Shown: one piece after another, positions 34,502 to 43,509 of the stretch | Position numbering within the stretch: the stretch's first letter is position 1 | Layout: the number at the start of each line of letters is the position of its first letter | NCBI GenBank assembly: GCA_963719855.1 | Contig: CAVRDK010000001.1 | Location: forward strand, 806,001 to 870,000 | Length of the DNA stretch: 64,000 nucleotides | DNA from: CAIQPV01 sp963719855 | GTDB taxonomy: Bacteria; Pseudomonadota; Gammaproteobacteria; Burkholderiales; Gallionellaceae | Direction of reading: 5' to 3' | Notes under the pieces: generated by a model | What the model was told of the DNA's origin: nothing | What the model saw: the letters and a program-made list of their open reading frames with translations, nothing else | The model's database searches: none | Made by a program: the position numbers and the translations under genes

Positions 34502-35185
34502 ATGAATATGCTTAACCGTTTCAGCCAACGAGCCACACTGTGCGGATGCGCGCTTTTGCTGTGTTTCAGCTTCGCCGCAGGTGCGGATGAGCTTCAGGAT
34601 ATCAGCAAACTACTCAAACAAGGGAAACAAGAACAAGCGCTGGCACGCGTCAATACTTATCTGACGAGCAAACCCAAAGATGCACAGGCACGCTTCCTGA
34701 AAGGCCTGATTCTCACCGAGCAGGACAAGACCGATGATGCCATCCGGGTATTTTCCGGCCTGACCGAGGATTACCCGGAACTGCCGGAACCCTATAATAA
34801 CCTCGCCGTGCTGTATGCCAGCCAAGGCCAGTATGACAAGGCCAGAATCGCGCTGGAAATGGCAATCCGCACCCATCCCAGCTATGCCACCGCACATGAG
34901 AACTTGGGCGACATCTACGCCAAGATGGCAAGCCAGGCTTATGACCGCGCATTGCAACTGGATCGTGGCAACACTGGTACACAAACCAAGCTGGCGATGA
35001 TCAAAGATATATTTGCCGCCGGAGCCGCCAAGGGCGGGAAGTCCGGCAAAGCCCCACACAAGCCGCAAGCTGTCGCAGCAGCAAGCTCCCGAAGTGGATG
35101 CAGCCGCTCCTGCATCGACGGTAGCGGCAGCCACACCGCCCGCAGCCACACCCCCTCGGGAAACTTCGGCGGCAACTACAGTTGA
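34502..35185 (+). pseudogene. TPR-repeat exported protein, N-terminal fragment (frameshifted)
   Basis: The frame encodes a signal peptide (ATLCGCALLLCFSFAAGADE) followed by tetratricopeptide repeats (QEQALARVNTYLTSKPKDAQ, DDAIRVFSGLTEDYPELPEP, YDKARIALEMAIRTHPSY) and then loses its sense after KAPHKPQAVAAA. The second half is in the +1 frame at 35013-35612. One extra base between about 35060 and 35090, within a GCAGCAGCAAG run, would explain this. As with glgP and nrdR, this may be an assembly error. The intact product would be a periplasmic TPR protein with a Cds6-type C-terminal domain. Confidence 0.75.
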
Positions 35186-35612
35186 GTCCGCGTCCGAACC
35201 TGCCGCAGTACCTGAACCTGCTGCGGCATCAACAAAGCAAACCGTTGCTCATAAGCACGCAGCCGCCAACAACAGCAAGGACGTGCTGAAGAGGGTGCAG
35301 CAATGGGCCGCCGAGTGGTCAGCTAAAAACGTAAAGGGATACCTCGCGTTTTACGCCGAGGATTTCAAAACTCCGGGTCACGCCAGCCGCGCCAACTGGG
35401 AAGCGCAACGCAGTGATCGCATCCGCAAGCCAAAATCCATCCAGGTCGGCATCAACGACGCCAAGGTCGAATTCATTGACGACAGCCACGCCAGCGTGTC
35501 CTTCAAACAATCCTATCGCGCCGGTCACCTGAAAGTATCTACCAGCAAAACACTGATACTGGTGAAATCCGACGACAACTGGCTGATACAGGAAGAACGT
35601 ACTGGAAAATAG
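35013..35612 (+). pseudogene. C-terminal Cds6-like domain of the TPR protein (second frame)
   Basis: From about residue 25 this frame gives a Pro/Ala-rich linker (PEVDAAAPASTVAAATPPA) then a SnoaL-like domain with VQQWAAEWSAKNVKGYLAFY and AEDFKTPGHASRANWE, matching the C-terminal domain of L,D-transpeptidase Cds6-type proteins. The same domain occurs at the end of the next gene (QWRADWASRDTDTYLKHYAR). Codons before about 35085 are an out-of-frame shadow. The stop is four bases before the L,D-transpeptidase gene, so the pair forms an operon. Confidence 0.7.
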
Positions 35613-35616
35613 CCGT

Positions 35617-36804
35617 ATGCGCATCTCCCTCTTATTGCTTGCGCTGTTGTTTACCCCGGCGCTCGCGCTCAACCCGGCATACGCCGGGGAGCATGGCGGT
35701 GCAGCCGATTCGCGCAGCATGGAAACGCTGTTGGTGGAAAGCATGCTGTCGATATCCAACAATAAGCTGGATGTGGCGCTGAACGAAGTAGACTCGCTGC
35801 TCAAGATCAATCCCAACTTCAAGCTCGCGCAACTAATAAGGGGCGACTTGCTGCTGGCGCGTGCGCGCCCGCTCAGCGACTTCGGCAATGCGCCGGACGC
35901 AGCGGCACGCATGGAAGATTTTCGTGATGAGGCGCGTGTGCGCCTGCGCCGTTTCCAGGAACAATCGTCGGCAACTCAAATTCCCAAACTCCTGTGGCAG
36001 CTTGATTCGCAGCAGCGCCACGTCATCGTGGTGGACATCAGCAAATCCACGCTGTACCTGTATGAAAACGTTGATGGCGAACCGCGCTATGTGGCGGATT
36101 ACTATATAAGCTCCGGCAAAAAGGGCTGCGAAAAACTATCCGAAGGCGACAAGAAAACCCCGCTCGGCGTATATTTCATCAAGTCCAGCCTGCCCAAAAG
36201 TCAACTCACCGACTTTTACGGCAGCGCTGCCTATCCGCTGAGCTACCCCAATGAATGGGATCGCAGGCAAGGCCGTGACGGTCACGGCATCTGGCTCCAC
36301 GGCACGCCGAGCGGCACTTACAGCCGCCCGCCGCGCGCCAGCAGCGGCTGCGTTGTGCTGCCCAATGAAGACCTGGACAATATCGGCAAGGTATTGCAGA
36401 TAGGCATCACCCCGGTAATCATCACTAACCAGATGGACTGGAGCGACGAGCAGAGCAAGTCCGACCGCACTGCATTGCTGAATGAGATCGAACAATGGCG
36501 AGCCGACTGGGCCAGCCGCGACACCGACACCTACCTCAAGCACTATGCACGCGACTTCTCCAACAGCGACGCGAATTTCTCCGATTGGGCGCGGCAAAAA
36601 AAGCAGGTGAATGCTGGCAAATCATGGATCAAGGTGAATATTTCCAATCTCAGCGTGTTTGCCTACCCCAACCAGCCCAATCTGGTAGTAGTGAACTTCG
36701 AACAGAATTATGAAAGCAATAACCTGAACAACCGCATGAAGAAACGCCAATACTGGATGAAGCGCGACAACCGATGGCAAATCGTTTACGAGGGCGCAGC
36801 GTAA
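35617..36804 (+). CDS. L,D-transpeptidase with C-terminal Cds6 domain
   Basis: A periplasmic enzyme that forms 3-3 peptidoglycan cross-links or attaches proteins to peptidoglycan. The 395-aa protein has a signal peptide (LLLALLFTPALALNPAYAG), a helical N-terminal region, a YkuD domain with VVDISKSTLYLYEN, HGIWLHGTPSG and SSGCVVLPNEDL (catalytic Cys in the SxGC motif, here followed by VVL where R is usual) and a SnoaL-like C-terminal domain. Starts four bases after the TPR-Cds6 frame; the two likely act together in the cell envelope. Confidence 0.9.
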   Translation: MRISLLLLALLFTPALALNPAYAGEHGGAADSRSMETLLVESMLSISNNKLDVALNEVDSLLKINPNFKLAQLIRGDLLLARARPLSDFGNAPDAAARMEDFRDEARVRLRRFQEQSSATQIPKLLWQLDSQQRHVIVVDISKSTLYLYENVDGEPRYVADYYISSGKKGCEKLSEGDKKTPLGVYFIKSSLPKSQLTDFYGSAAYPLSYPNEWDRRQGRDGHGIWLHGTPSGTYSRPPRASSGCVVLPNEDLDNIGKVLQIGITPVIITNQMDWSDEQSKSDRTALLNEIEQWRADWASRDTDTYLKHYARDFSNSDANFSDWARQKKQVNAGKSWIKVNISNLSVFAYPNQPNLVVVNFEQNYESNNLNNRMKKRQYWMKRDNRWQIVYEGAA

Positions 36805-36858
36805 GTTCCTGCTGTTGTCATAGCCATTTTTCAATCCTACGCAAAAAGGAAACACTGC

Positions 36859-37461
36859 ATGAATCTCCTGAAAAGCCTTTCCGCATTCTTACTCGGCGTA
36901 TTGCTGTGCTTTAACGCGCAGGCCGCAACCTCTTCCCAATCTCCCGCACACAAAGGAAAACACAGCATGGTCAAATTGCACACCAACCACGGCGACATCA
37001 CCATCGAATTGGATGCCGAGAAAGCTCCCGAAACAGTCAAGAACTTTCTCGACTATGCGGGCAACGGTTTTTATGATGGCACCATCTTCCATCGCGTGAT
37101 TGACGGCTTCATGATCCAGGGCGGCGGCTTCGAACCCGGCATGAAACAGAAACCAGTCAAGGCACCGATCCAGAATGAAGCGGCGAACGGCCTGACGAAC
37201 GACAACTACACCGTCGCCATGGCCCGCACCGGTGACCCTCACTCCGCCACCGCACAGTTCTTTATTAACGTGAAGGACAACAGCTTCCTCAACCACACCG
37301 CTCCCAGCGGCCAAGGCTGGGGTTACTGCGTGTTCGGCAAGGTAGTGGAAGGCAAGGAAGTTGTTGATGCCATCCGTAAAGTCAAAACCGGCAACCGCAG
37401 CGGCTTCCAGGACGTGCCAGAGGAAGATGTCATCATCACCAAAGCAGAAGTGCTGAAATAA
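36859..37461 (+). CDS. ppiA: Cyclophilin-type peptidyl-prolyl isomerase with signal peptide
   Basis: A cyclophilin of 200 aa. An N-terminal signal peptide (LLKSLSAFLLGVLLCFNAQA) directs it to the periplasm; the enzyme core from about residue 37 (MVKLHTNHGDITIELDAEKA) includes FHRVIDGFMIQGGGFEPGM, GDPHSATAQFFINVKDN and GYCVFGKVVEGKEVVDAIR, the active-site Arg, Gln and Phe of the family. A second ATG at 36967 begins exactly at the core and has its own AAAGGAAA site, nearly the same as the site before 36859. A cytoplasmic form could thus also be made. Followed by a terminator. Confidence 0.93.
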   Translation: MNLLKSLSAFLLGVLLCFNAQAATSSQSPAHKGKHSMVKLHTNHGDITIELDAEKAPETVKNFLDYAGNGFYDGTIFHRVIDGFMIQGGGFEPGMKQKPVKAPIQNEAANGLTNDNYTVAMARTGDPHSATAQFFINVKDNSFLNHTAPSGQGWGYCVFGKVVEGKEVVDAIRKVKTGNRSGFQDVPEEDVIITKAEVLK

Positions 37462-37481
37462 CAAAAACAGTGTCCAAGGAA

Positions 37482-37505
37482 ACGGCGCCCAGTGCGCCGT
37501 TTTTG
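37482..37505 (+). terminator. Rho-independent terminator after ppiA
   Basis: Perfect stem ACGGCGC/GCGCCGT with loop CCAGT followed by TTTTG, between the cyclophilin stop and the lpxH start. Read-through may still feed lpxH. Confidence 0.85.
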
Positions 37506-37514
37506 ATTGTAGCC

Positions 37515-38255
37515 ATGTCACATACACTTTTCATTTCCGACCTGCACCTCTGTGCAAAACAGCCGCACTGCGCACGAGTGTTCCTGCATTTCATGCAGCA
37601 CACCGCCCCCAAGGCGGAAGCGCTGTATATCCTCGGCGACCTGTTCGAATACTGGGCGGGAGATGACGACCTCGACGATCCATTTCATCAGCAAGTCACC
37701 CATGCAATGCGCACCCTGGCGGCAAGCGGCACTCGCCTGTTCGTCATGCGCGGCAACCGCGATCTGCTGATGGGCAAGGCATTGGAACAAGCCAGCGGAG
37801 CCATGCTACTGACCGACCCCACGCTGCTTGACCTGTATGGCACTCCAACACTGCTTAGCCACGGCGATGTGCTATGCACGGACGATGTCGCCTACCAAAC
37901 CTACCGTAATCAGGTGCACGAAACGGGATGGCAACAACTATTCCTCGCCCAGCCGCTGGCACAGCGCAAAACGCAAATCGAGCAGATGCGCACGCGCAGC
38001 GAAAACGAGAAGCAATCAAAAAACAGTGCGATCATGGATGTGAATGCTGATGCAGTAGCTGAGCTTTTGCGTGAGCACGGCTACCCGCGCCTGATCCACG
38101 GCCATACCCACCGCCCCATGCATATCCTGCATCATCTGGACGGTTATACCTGCGAACGCTGGGTGCTGGGGGATTGGCACGAGACGGGAAATGTTTTGCG
38201 GTGTGGGGTGGAGGGATGCGAGTATTTGACGGTTACTTTGCCGGTTACGCCGTAG
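37515..38255 (+). CDS. lpxH: UDP-2,3-diacylglucosamine diphosphatase
   Basis: Fourth step of lipid A synthesis: hydrolyses UDP-2,3-diacylglucosamine to 2,3-diacylglucosamine 1-phosphate. A calcineurin-like metallophosphoesterase of 246 aa with FISDLHL, YILGDLFEYWAGDDD, MRGNRDLLMGK, LLSHGDVLCTDD and LIHGHTHRP, all metal-binding motifs intact. The start at 37515 begins right before the first strand; an upstream frame from 37470 passes through the terminator and is unlikely. Its end meets the truncated EAL gene on the opposite strand. Confidence 0.95.
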   Translation: MSHTLFISDLHLCAKQPHCARVFLHFMQHTAPKAEALYILGDLFEYWAGDDDLDDPFHQQVTHAMRTLAASGTRLFVMRGNRDLLMGKALEQASGAMLLTDPTLLDLYGTPTLLSHGDVLCTDDVAYQTYRNQVHETGWQQLFLAQPLAQRKTQIEQMRTRSENEKQSKNSAIMDVNADAVAELLREHGYPRLIHGHTHRPMHILHHLDGYTCERWVLGDWHETGNVLRCGVEGCEYLTVTLPVTP

Positions 38256-38256
38256 C

Positions 38257-38646
38257 TCATAAGTTTGTAAATACACCGCCCCAACCATACAAGCAGCACG
38301 TTATGAAGTGCAGCACTCGACCCACAGTTGCCATTCCTATAGTTTCCAGTAGTTCGATAACTATTTTTTCCTTGGGCAACAATTCGAGCGTGTCATCCAT
38401 AAACATCTGACCGTCGACATTAATGAAGCCACGATGTTTCCCCAATAATGTGTGAAAGCCGAGTTCGTTGAAAGCGTGATTAATTACCGCACTGGTTGCG
38501 GTGACATTACAAAGAAATTGAGCTGAATTCTTTTGGCTGGAACGAAAAAGCAATTCAAAACCCGCCAAATCCTGATTGCGATCCAGAATCGACTGTCGTC
38601 CAATGAAATATTCTAATGTGTTGACCCTATTCAACGTATTCACCAT
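38257..38646 (-). pseudogene. Truncated EAL/HDOD (YuxH-type) signalling protein
   Basis: The N-terminus LEYFIGRQSILDRNQDLAGFELLFRSS and the segment FINVDGQMFMDDTLELLPKEKIVIELLETI match the start of YuxH/CdgJ-type EAL-HDOD proteins (normally about 400 aa). After LLETI at about residue 103 the sequence becomes unrelated (GMATVGRVLHFITCC...) and stops next to lpxH. The EAL motif itself (degenerate in this family) and the whole HDOD part are missing. A deletion has joined the gene to the lpxH region. It is probably non-functional. Confidence 0.75.
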
Positions 38647-38724
38647 TTAATTTCTTTGGGTTAAATTTCCCGCAGCTTGCTGAGGGGAGCTTTACTGAGG
38701 GTATCTCTTGATCCTTATTCATGC

Positions 38725-41235
38725 CTATTGAAGATGTTCTCGCGCCAGAGACTTTAGCTGCTTAACCAACGTATCACGTAAGTTGTGAAGTTCACTCAGC
38801 TTCAGCAGTGCCTCCTGGTTTTGACCTTGCGCCTGAAGTTCCAGAAGAACACCCGCCATAACATGTACCCGCTGGTGCAACATTCCGATGTCATTAAAAC
38901 ATGGCTGCGTACCATAACGTGCCTGACTCTTGCCTTCACTCAGCCACAAGCCGAAGCGGCATTGTTGGTGATCTAGCAGCGGCTGTATTTCACTTACTCC
39001 CCTGAGGCAGTTTTCTACGGCCGCGACCCAGGCACGATGCTCAACGCCGGCAAAGAGTAACGGCCAATCATCGCGACTTACCGGAGACAGGTTGACCCAG
39101 GAAGAATCAGGTCGCCAGGTAGTCGCCCAGCAAGGCAGTTCGTGCGCGGGCATAGGTCGTGCAATGCCAAAGCCCTGAGCCAGTTCGCAGCCCAGTTGCA
39201 ATAATAATTCTCCATGTTCTGCAGTTTCCACTCCTTCGGCAATGACTTGACGGCGGAAAGCGGTGGCCAGACCGATCACCCCATTCAAAATGGCCAAGTC
39301 ATCCGGGTCGCCAAGCATGTCACGCACAAAGCTTTGGTCTATCTTGAGCATGGTGACGGGCAAGCGTTTCAAATAAGAAAGCGAGGAATAACCGGTGCCA
39401 AAATCGTCCAAGGCAAAACTTACTCCAATTTTGCTGCATGCTTCCATGACTTGGGATACCCTGGCCATATCTTCCAAAGCGCTGGTTTCCAGCACTTCGA
39501 TCTCAAGATATCCCGGCCCGACGCCAGGATGCCAAGCCAGCATCTCGCGCATGCGTGCCACAAAACCAACTTGCTGTAATTGAAGCGCGCCGACATTGAC
39601 ACTCACCGGAATATCGAGTCCGGTTTCGTGCCAAAGCTCCATCTGGGTCAGTGCGGTATCGATTACCCATTCGCCGATTTCAATGGCCAGTGAATGATCC
39701 TCAATCACCGGCAGGAACACCGCCGGAGGCAACAGCCCTCTTTCCGGATGTTGCCAGCGAATCAGCGCCTCGGCGCCAACAACGGCTCCAGTGCGCATAT
39801 TTACCTTGGGTTGGTAATGCAGTACAAATTCGCGCGCAATCAGGGCTTGGCGGATGTGCTCCAGGCTTTCGTGATGGCCGCGAATGCTGCTGTCCTGCTC
39901 GGCATCGAAGACGTAGTAGCGGTTCTTGCCGACCAGCTTGGCATGATACATGGCCTGATCGGCCTGGCGCAGCAATTGGTCAGCATCAATGTCCTCCTCC
40001 TGCGGATAGAAGGTGACGCCTATACTGGCCGAAACCTGAAGCTCAAGGTTATCGTACCCCACCGGATGGGCAGCGGCGGAGAGCAGACGGGCAAGAATGG
40101 GTGAACTGTCATCAATGCCGACCAAATCAACCAGTATCGCGACGAACTCATCTCCTCCCAAACGGGCGAGCGTGTCACCTTCGCGCAACGTCTGCTGCAT
40201 ACGTGTGGCCACGGTTATCAGCAGTTGGTCGCCAGCCGCATGGCCGTGACGATCATTGATGACCTTGAACCCGTCCAGATCGAGATAGGCAACCGCCAGT
40301 AATTGTCCGCGACGCTGTGCTTGAATCATGCCTTGTTGCAGGCGGTCTGACAACAACACGCGGTTAGGCAGATTGGTCAGCGCATCGTAGTGGGCGATGT
40401 GTTCGAGATGCTGTTCGTGCTCCTTGAGAGGAGTAATGTCCGAGAACAGCGCCACATATTGGGATGTCTTGCCTGATGCATCCTGCACCGCGCTGATAGT
40501 GAGCATCTCGGCATATACCTCGCCGTTCTTGCGCCGGTTCCATATTTCGCCGTACCAGTAGCCTTTCTCAATCAATTCGCGCCACATGGCGGAGTAAAAC
40601 TCTTTGCCATGGCGTCCAGAACTGAGAATGCGTGTGTTGCTACCCAAGATTTCGTCGCGGCTATAGCCGGTGATGCGGGTGAAGTTGTCGTTAACGTCAA
40701 TAATCGTGCCATCTGGAGTTGTGAACAGAATGCCTTCGCGGGCATGGGTGAATACGCAGGCGGCAAGCCGGAGCTTTTCTTCGGCCTGCTTTTGCTCGGT
40801 AATGTCGGTAACGAATCCGTGCCAAAGTACTGAGCCGTCAGCTTCAATTTGCGGTTGAGCTTTGCCAAGCAACCAGTTATCTGGTTCATCATTAAATTTC
40901 AACCGATATTCGTTATGCCATGGTGTCAAACTTTTAGCCGATGCATGAATGGATGCAAGATGTTCCTTTAAGTCTTCGGGGTGAACAGCGGAAAATATCG
41001 GTACTGCATTTTCACGTACTGCATCCGGACTAACGCGGTATATCTTGCGTATGGCTTCGCTGGCATAGGGAATGCAGGAACTACCATCGGCACGCAAACG
41101 TAATTGGAATGCTACCCCGGGTATATGGCTGGAAAACTGCCGGATATGGATCAGAGACTCCAATGTCTCATCCTGTTGATTCAACATATCCAGCAAGCGA
41201 ATTTTGAAGTCAATAAAGCCATTTGGGACACACAC
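38725..41235 (-). CDS. PAS-PAS-GGDEF-EAL protein with C-terminal CZB domain
   Basis: An 836-aa c-di-GMP enzyme. In order: two PAS domains (with PDNWLLGKAQPQIEADGSVL and ILFTTPDGTIIDVNDNFTRITGYS), GGDEF (ALTNLPNRVLLSDRL, then LARLGGDEFVAIL), EAL (VVGAEALIRWQHPERGLLPP, FALDDFGTGYSSLSYLKRLP, KIDQSFVRD) and a C-terminal CZB zinc-binding domain (VEHRAWVAAVENCL, HQQCRFGLWLSEG, MLHQRVHVMAG). The CZB fold senses zinc and oxidants such as hypochlorous acid and is found in chemoreceptors and diguanylate cyclases. The GTG at 41235 gives the full frame; ATG at 41187 is an alternative. It starts 16 bases after the chemoreceptor gene, so both form one unit. Confidence 0.92.
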   Translation of the reverse strand: MCVPNGFIDFKIRLLDMLNQQDETLESLIHIRQFSSHIPGVAFQLRLRADGSSCIPYASEAIRKIYRVSPDAVRENAVPIFSAVHPEDLKEHLASIHASAKSLTPWHNEYRLKFNDEPDNWLLGKAQPQIEADGSVLWHGFVTDITEQKQAEEKLRLAACVFTHAREGILFTTPDGTIIDVNDNFTRITGYSRDEILGSNTRILSSGRHGKEFYSAMWRELIEKGYWYGEIWNRRKNGEVYAEMLTISAVQDASGKTSQYVALFSDITPLKEHEQHLEHIAHYDALTNLPNRVLLSDRLQQGMIQAQRRGQLLAVAYLDLDGFKVINDRHGHAAGDQLLITVATRMQQTLREGDTLARLGGDEFVAILVDLVGIDDSSPILARLLSAAAHPVGYDNLELQVSASIGVTFYPQEEDIDADQLLRQADQAMYHAKLVGKNRYYVFDAEQDSSIRGHHESLEHIRQALIAREFVLHYQPKVNMRTGAVVGAEALIRWQHPERGLLPPAVFLPVIEDHSLAIEIGEWVIDTALTQMELWHETGLDIPVSVNVGALQLQQVGFVARMREMLAWHPGVGPGYLEIEVLETSALEDMARVSQVMEACSKIGVSFALDDFGTGYSSLSYLKRLPVTMLKIDQSFVRDMLGDPDDLAILNGVIGLATAFRRQVIAEGVETAEHGELLLQLGCELAQGFGIARPMPAHELPCWATTWRPDSSWVNLSPVSRDDWPLLFAGVEHRAWVAAVENCLRGVSEIQPLLDHQQCRFGLWLSEGKSQARYGTQPCFNDIGMLHQRVHVMAGVLLELQAQGQNQEALLKLSELHNLRDTLVKQLKSLAREHLQ

Positions 41236-41251
41236 CTAGAAAACTGAATGT

Positions 41252-42919
41252 CTAAACTTGAGTTACAATTTTGAAATGACTGACCAGTTCACGCAAAATG
41301 CCGACCTGTTGTTCCATGTGGTGTGTGGCTACCGTATTTTCCTGGACTGATAACCTGTTCGCTTCAGCCATTTGTGTGATTTTTTCCACGTTCTGGGCGA
41401 TTTCGTGGCTGGCTATTTTTTGCTCGTTTACGGACATGGCAATATTGTCCATGCCCTCGGTTGAATGGGTCACCGACTGACTTGTATCGCCCAGTACCAT
41501 CGCGACGTTTTCCAGGTAGTCCTGGCTGGTTTGCAATGACTTCTGGCTATGCTGGATCGCGTTTGCCACAGCAGCAGATTGCGAACCGAGCTTCATCGTG
41601 ACCTGATCAATCTCTCTGGCGGATTGCGCCGATTTTTCAGCCAGCTTACGCACTTCATCCGCGACTACTGCAAACCCGCGCCCCTGCTCGCCTGCACGTG
41701 CAGCCTCAATCGCAGCATTGAGCGCCAGCAGATTGGTCTGCTCCGCAATGTCTTTGACCTGCTGCGTCATATTGGTAATGGCTTCCGTGCTGCGCATAAA
41801 TTCAGACACCGATGCGGCGATTGCATCCACGGAAGACTCCACCGTGGTGATTTCCCCGATCAATTCGGACAAGCTTTCGTTGCCTTTTTTGGTGTGTTCC
41901 ATCCCGTCCCTGGAAATCCGGCTTACATTGCCGGCATTTTCCGCGACGGAGCTGATACTGGCGACCATTTCCTCAACCGCCGCAGACGTGGCTTCAGTCG
42001 CTTCGCTCTGGCTCTTTGAAGCCTCCATGACTTGATGCGAAGAGGTGGCGAGCTGCTGTGCGGCTTGGGTTAACTTGTCTGCGGTCTGGAGCGTTCCGCC
42101 GATAATGTCCTTGAGGCCGCCTTGCATCTGTTTCATGGCAGCCAGCAGGCTGGAACTGTCGCCGGTTCGAGTCACTATTTCTCCCGATAGATTGCCCTTG
42201 GCGATATGCCTGACGATATCAATAACGTAAGTCGGCTCGCCGCCGAGTTGCCTGAGTAAGCGGCGGACAATCTCGCCGATAACGAAAAACAATATGATCT
42301 GAAGGATTATCTGGCCGATCCAGATCCATGAATTAATCTTCTTTATATTGGCCAGATCGTCCTTTATGTCGATGGTGACGCTGGCCGCGCCGAGAACTGC
42401 GCCTTCATCTACGCCGTGGCATTTAATACAATTGGTGGTGCGGAAATTTTTACTGGCAATGAATGGCACCACTGTTCTCAACCACGCTTCGTCGCCGTTC
42501 CGGCTTATCTTCGTTTCCGTTTTGCCGCTGTCGAGGACACTGTGATCCATATCGTCTACTGCGTGCTCTTGGGGCAGTCCATCATCGTGCTCGTCGTTGA
42601 CTCCCTTGCTGCGGATGATCCGCATTTCCTTGATTCCTTCGGATGCGCCCATCTTTTGGATAAACAGTGTGCGGCTCGCCTTGTTGCTGATGACTTCGTC
42701 TTCGCCCACCTTGGTAATCATCAATGTGTTCAAACCGTTGATGGCGCCATCCGCTATTGCCTGCGCCCGCTCTTTGGCTGCGCTTAGAGCCTGGTGCTCA
42801 AACTGAGTTGATATCCATAGCTGGGCAGCCGTAATAATGATGATCAGAAATCCTTGAATAAGAATCTGCAGCTTTAGATGCAGCGCAAGTTTGTTCCACC
42901 ATTGAGTAATACCGTCCAT
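41252..42919 (-). CDS. Methyl-accepting chemotaxis protein with c-type heme motif
   Basis: A 555-aa chemoreceptor. Transmembrane helix 1 (LQILIQGFLIIIITAAQLWI) is followed by a periplasmic sensor of the DUF3365/Tll0287 type containing CIKCHG (C164, C167, H168; the CxxCH motif of covalent c-type heme). Helix 2 (WIGQIILQIILFFVIGEIV) leads into HAMP and the cytoplasmic signalling domain with NLLALNAAIEAARAGEQGRG and FAVVADEVRKLAEKSAQSA. Heme-sensing receptors of this kind respond to oxygen, redox or NO. The start at 42919 has AGGT upstream; a TTG two codons earlier is possible. Upstream of the CZB-containing c-di-GMP enzyme. Confidence 0.93.
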   Translation of the reverse strand: MDGITQWWNKLALHLKLQILIQGFLIIIITAAQLWISTQFEHQALSAAKERAQAIADGAINGLNTLMITKVGEDEVISNKASRTLFIQKMGASEGIKEMRIIRSKGVNDEHDDGLPQEHAVDDMDHSVLDSGKTETKISRNGDEAWLRTVVPFIASKNFRTTNCIKCHGVDEGAVLGAASVTIDIKDDLANIKKINSWIWIGQIILQIILFFVIGEIVRRLLRQLGGEPTYVIDIVRHIAKGNLSGEIVTRTGDSSSLLAAMKQMQGGLKDIIGGTLQTADKLTQAAQQLATSSHQVMEASKSQSEATEATSAAVEEMVASISSVAENAGNVSRISRDGMEHTKKGNESLSELIGEITTVESSVDAIAASVSEFMRSTEAITNMTQQVKDIAEQTNLLALNAAIEAARAGEQGRGFAVVADEVRKLAEKSAQSAREIDQVTMKLGSQSAAVANAIQHSQKSLQTSQDYLENVAMVLGDTSQSVTHSTEGMDNIAMSVNEQKIASHEIAQNVEKITQMAEANRLSVQENTVATHHMEQQVGILRELVSHFKIVTQV

Positions 42920-42961
42920 TATCAATACCTAATCATTCGATTTGCCGTGGTAAGTTCAGTT

Positions 42962-43258
42962 TCAATTTGTTTGCGGCAAGAGGCTAGAAGCATACAGAAC
43001 CAACAGGCCCGTAATCGCTAAAATAATGCCCCATGGCATTGGACCATCCCAAGACAACACCTGCCCCACATTGGCTCCATTCATCACTATAAAAATAGCC
43101 AAGATAGTCAGGACGACTGCGAGGTACATAAGTGATGCCGCGACATGCGCCAGTATCGCTTTCTTTACGATTATTTTCTTCTGATTTTCATCGACTAGAT
43201 GATGCCATGCAGAATTAATTATTTTGGAAGCGTTACGTGCTGACGAATTGATTGTCAT
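42962..43258 (-). CDS. Small two-helix membrane protein, 98 aa
   Basis: The product starts MTINSSARNASKIINSAWHH with GAGAGG just upstream, which is why 43258 is preferred to 43318. It has a basic soluble N-terminus and two clear membrane helices (HVAASLMYLAVVLTILAIFI and WGIILAITGLLVLYASSLL). No family recognised. Located between the response regulator and the heme chemoreceptor on the same strand; may be an accessory membrane protein of that signalling unit. Confidence 0.6.
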   Translation of the reverse strand: MTINSSARNASKIINSAWHHLVDENQKKIIVKKAILAHVAASLMYLAVVLTILAIFIVMNGANVGQVLSWDGPMPWGIILAITGLLVLYASSLLPQTN

Positions 43259-43509
43259 CGCCTCTCCATGACCATTAAATAAATAACCGCGCGGCAATCC
43301 GCGAATTATCAAATTCAAATCCGCTCAAATCATTTCACCAAAAGCGGTGCGGAATTTAGACCCGAAGGAATAAAAGAATTATTTTTGTAGGCGCGAATGG
43401 TACTGGGGATGCGGCTAATAAACCATCAGATGATTCTGACTGTTATGTCGGAAAATAATTACAATGACGTAGGATAATTCCTGCAATTTGACGCTGCACA
43501 AACAGGGTG

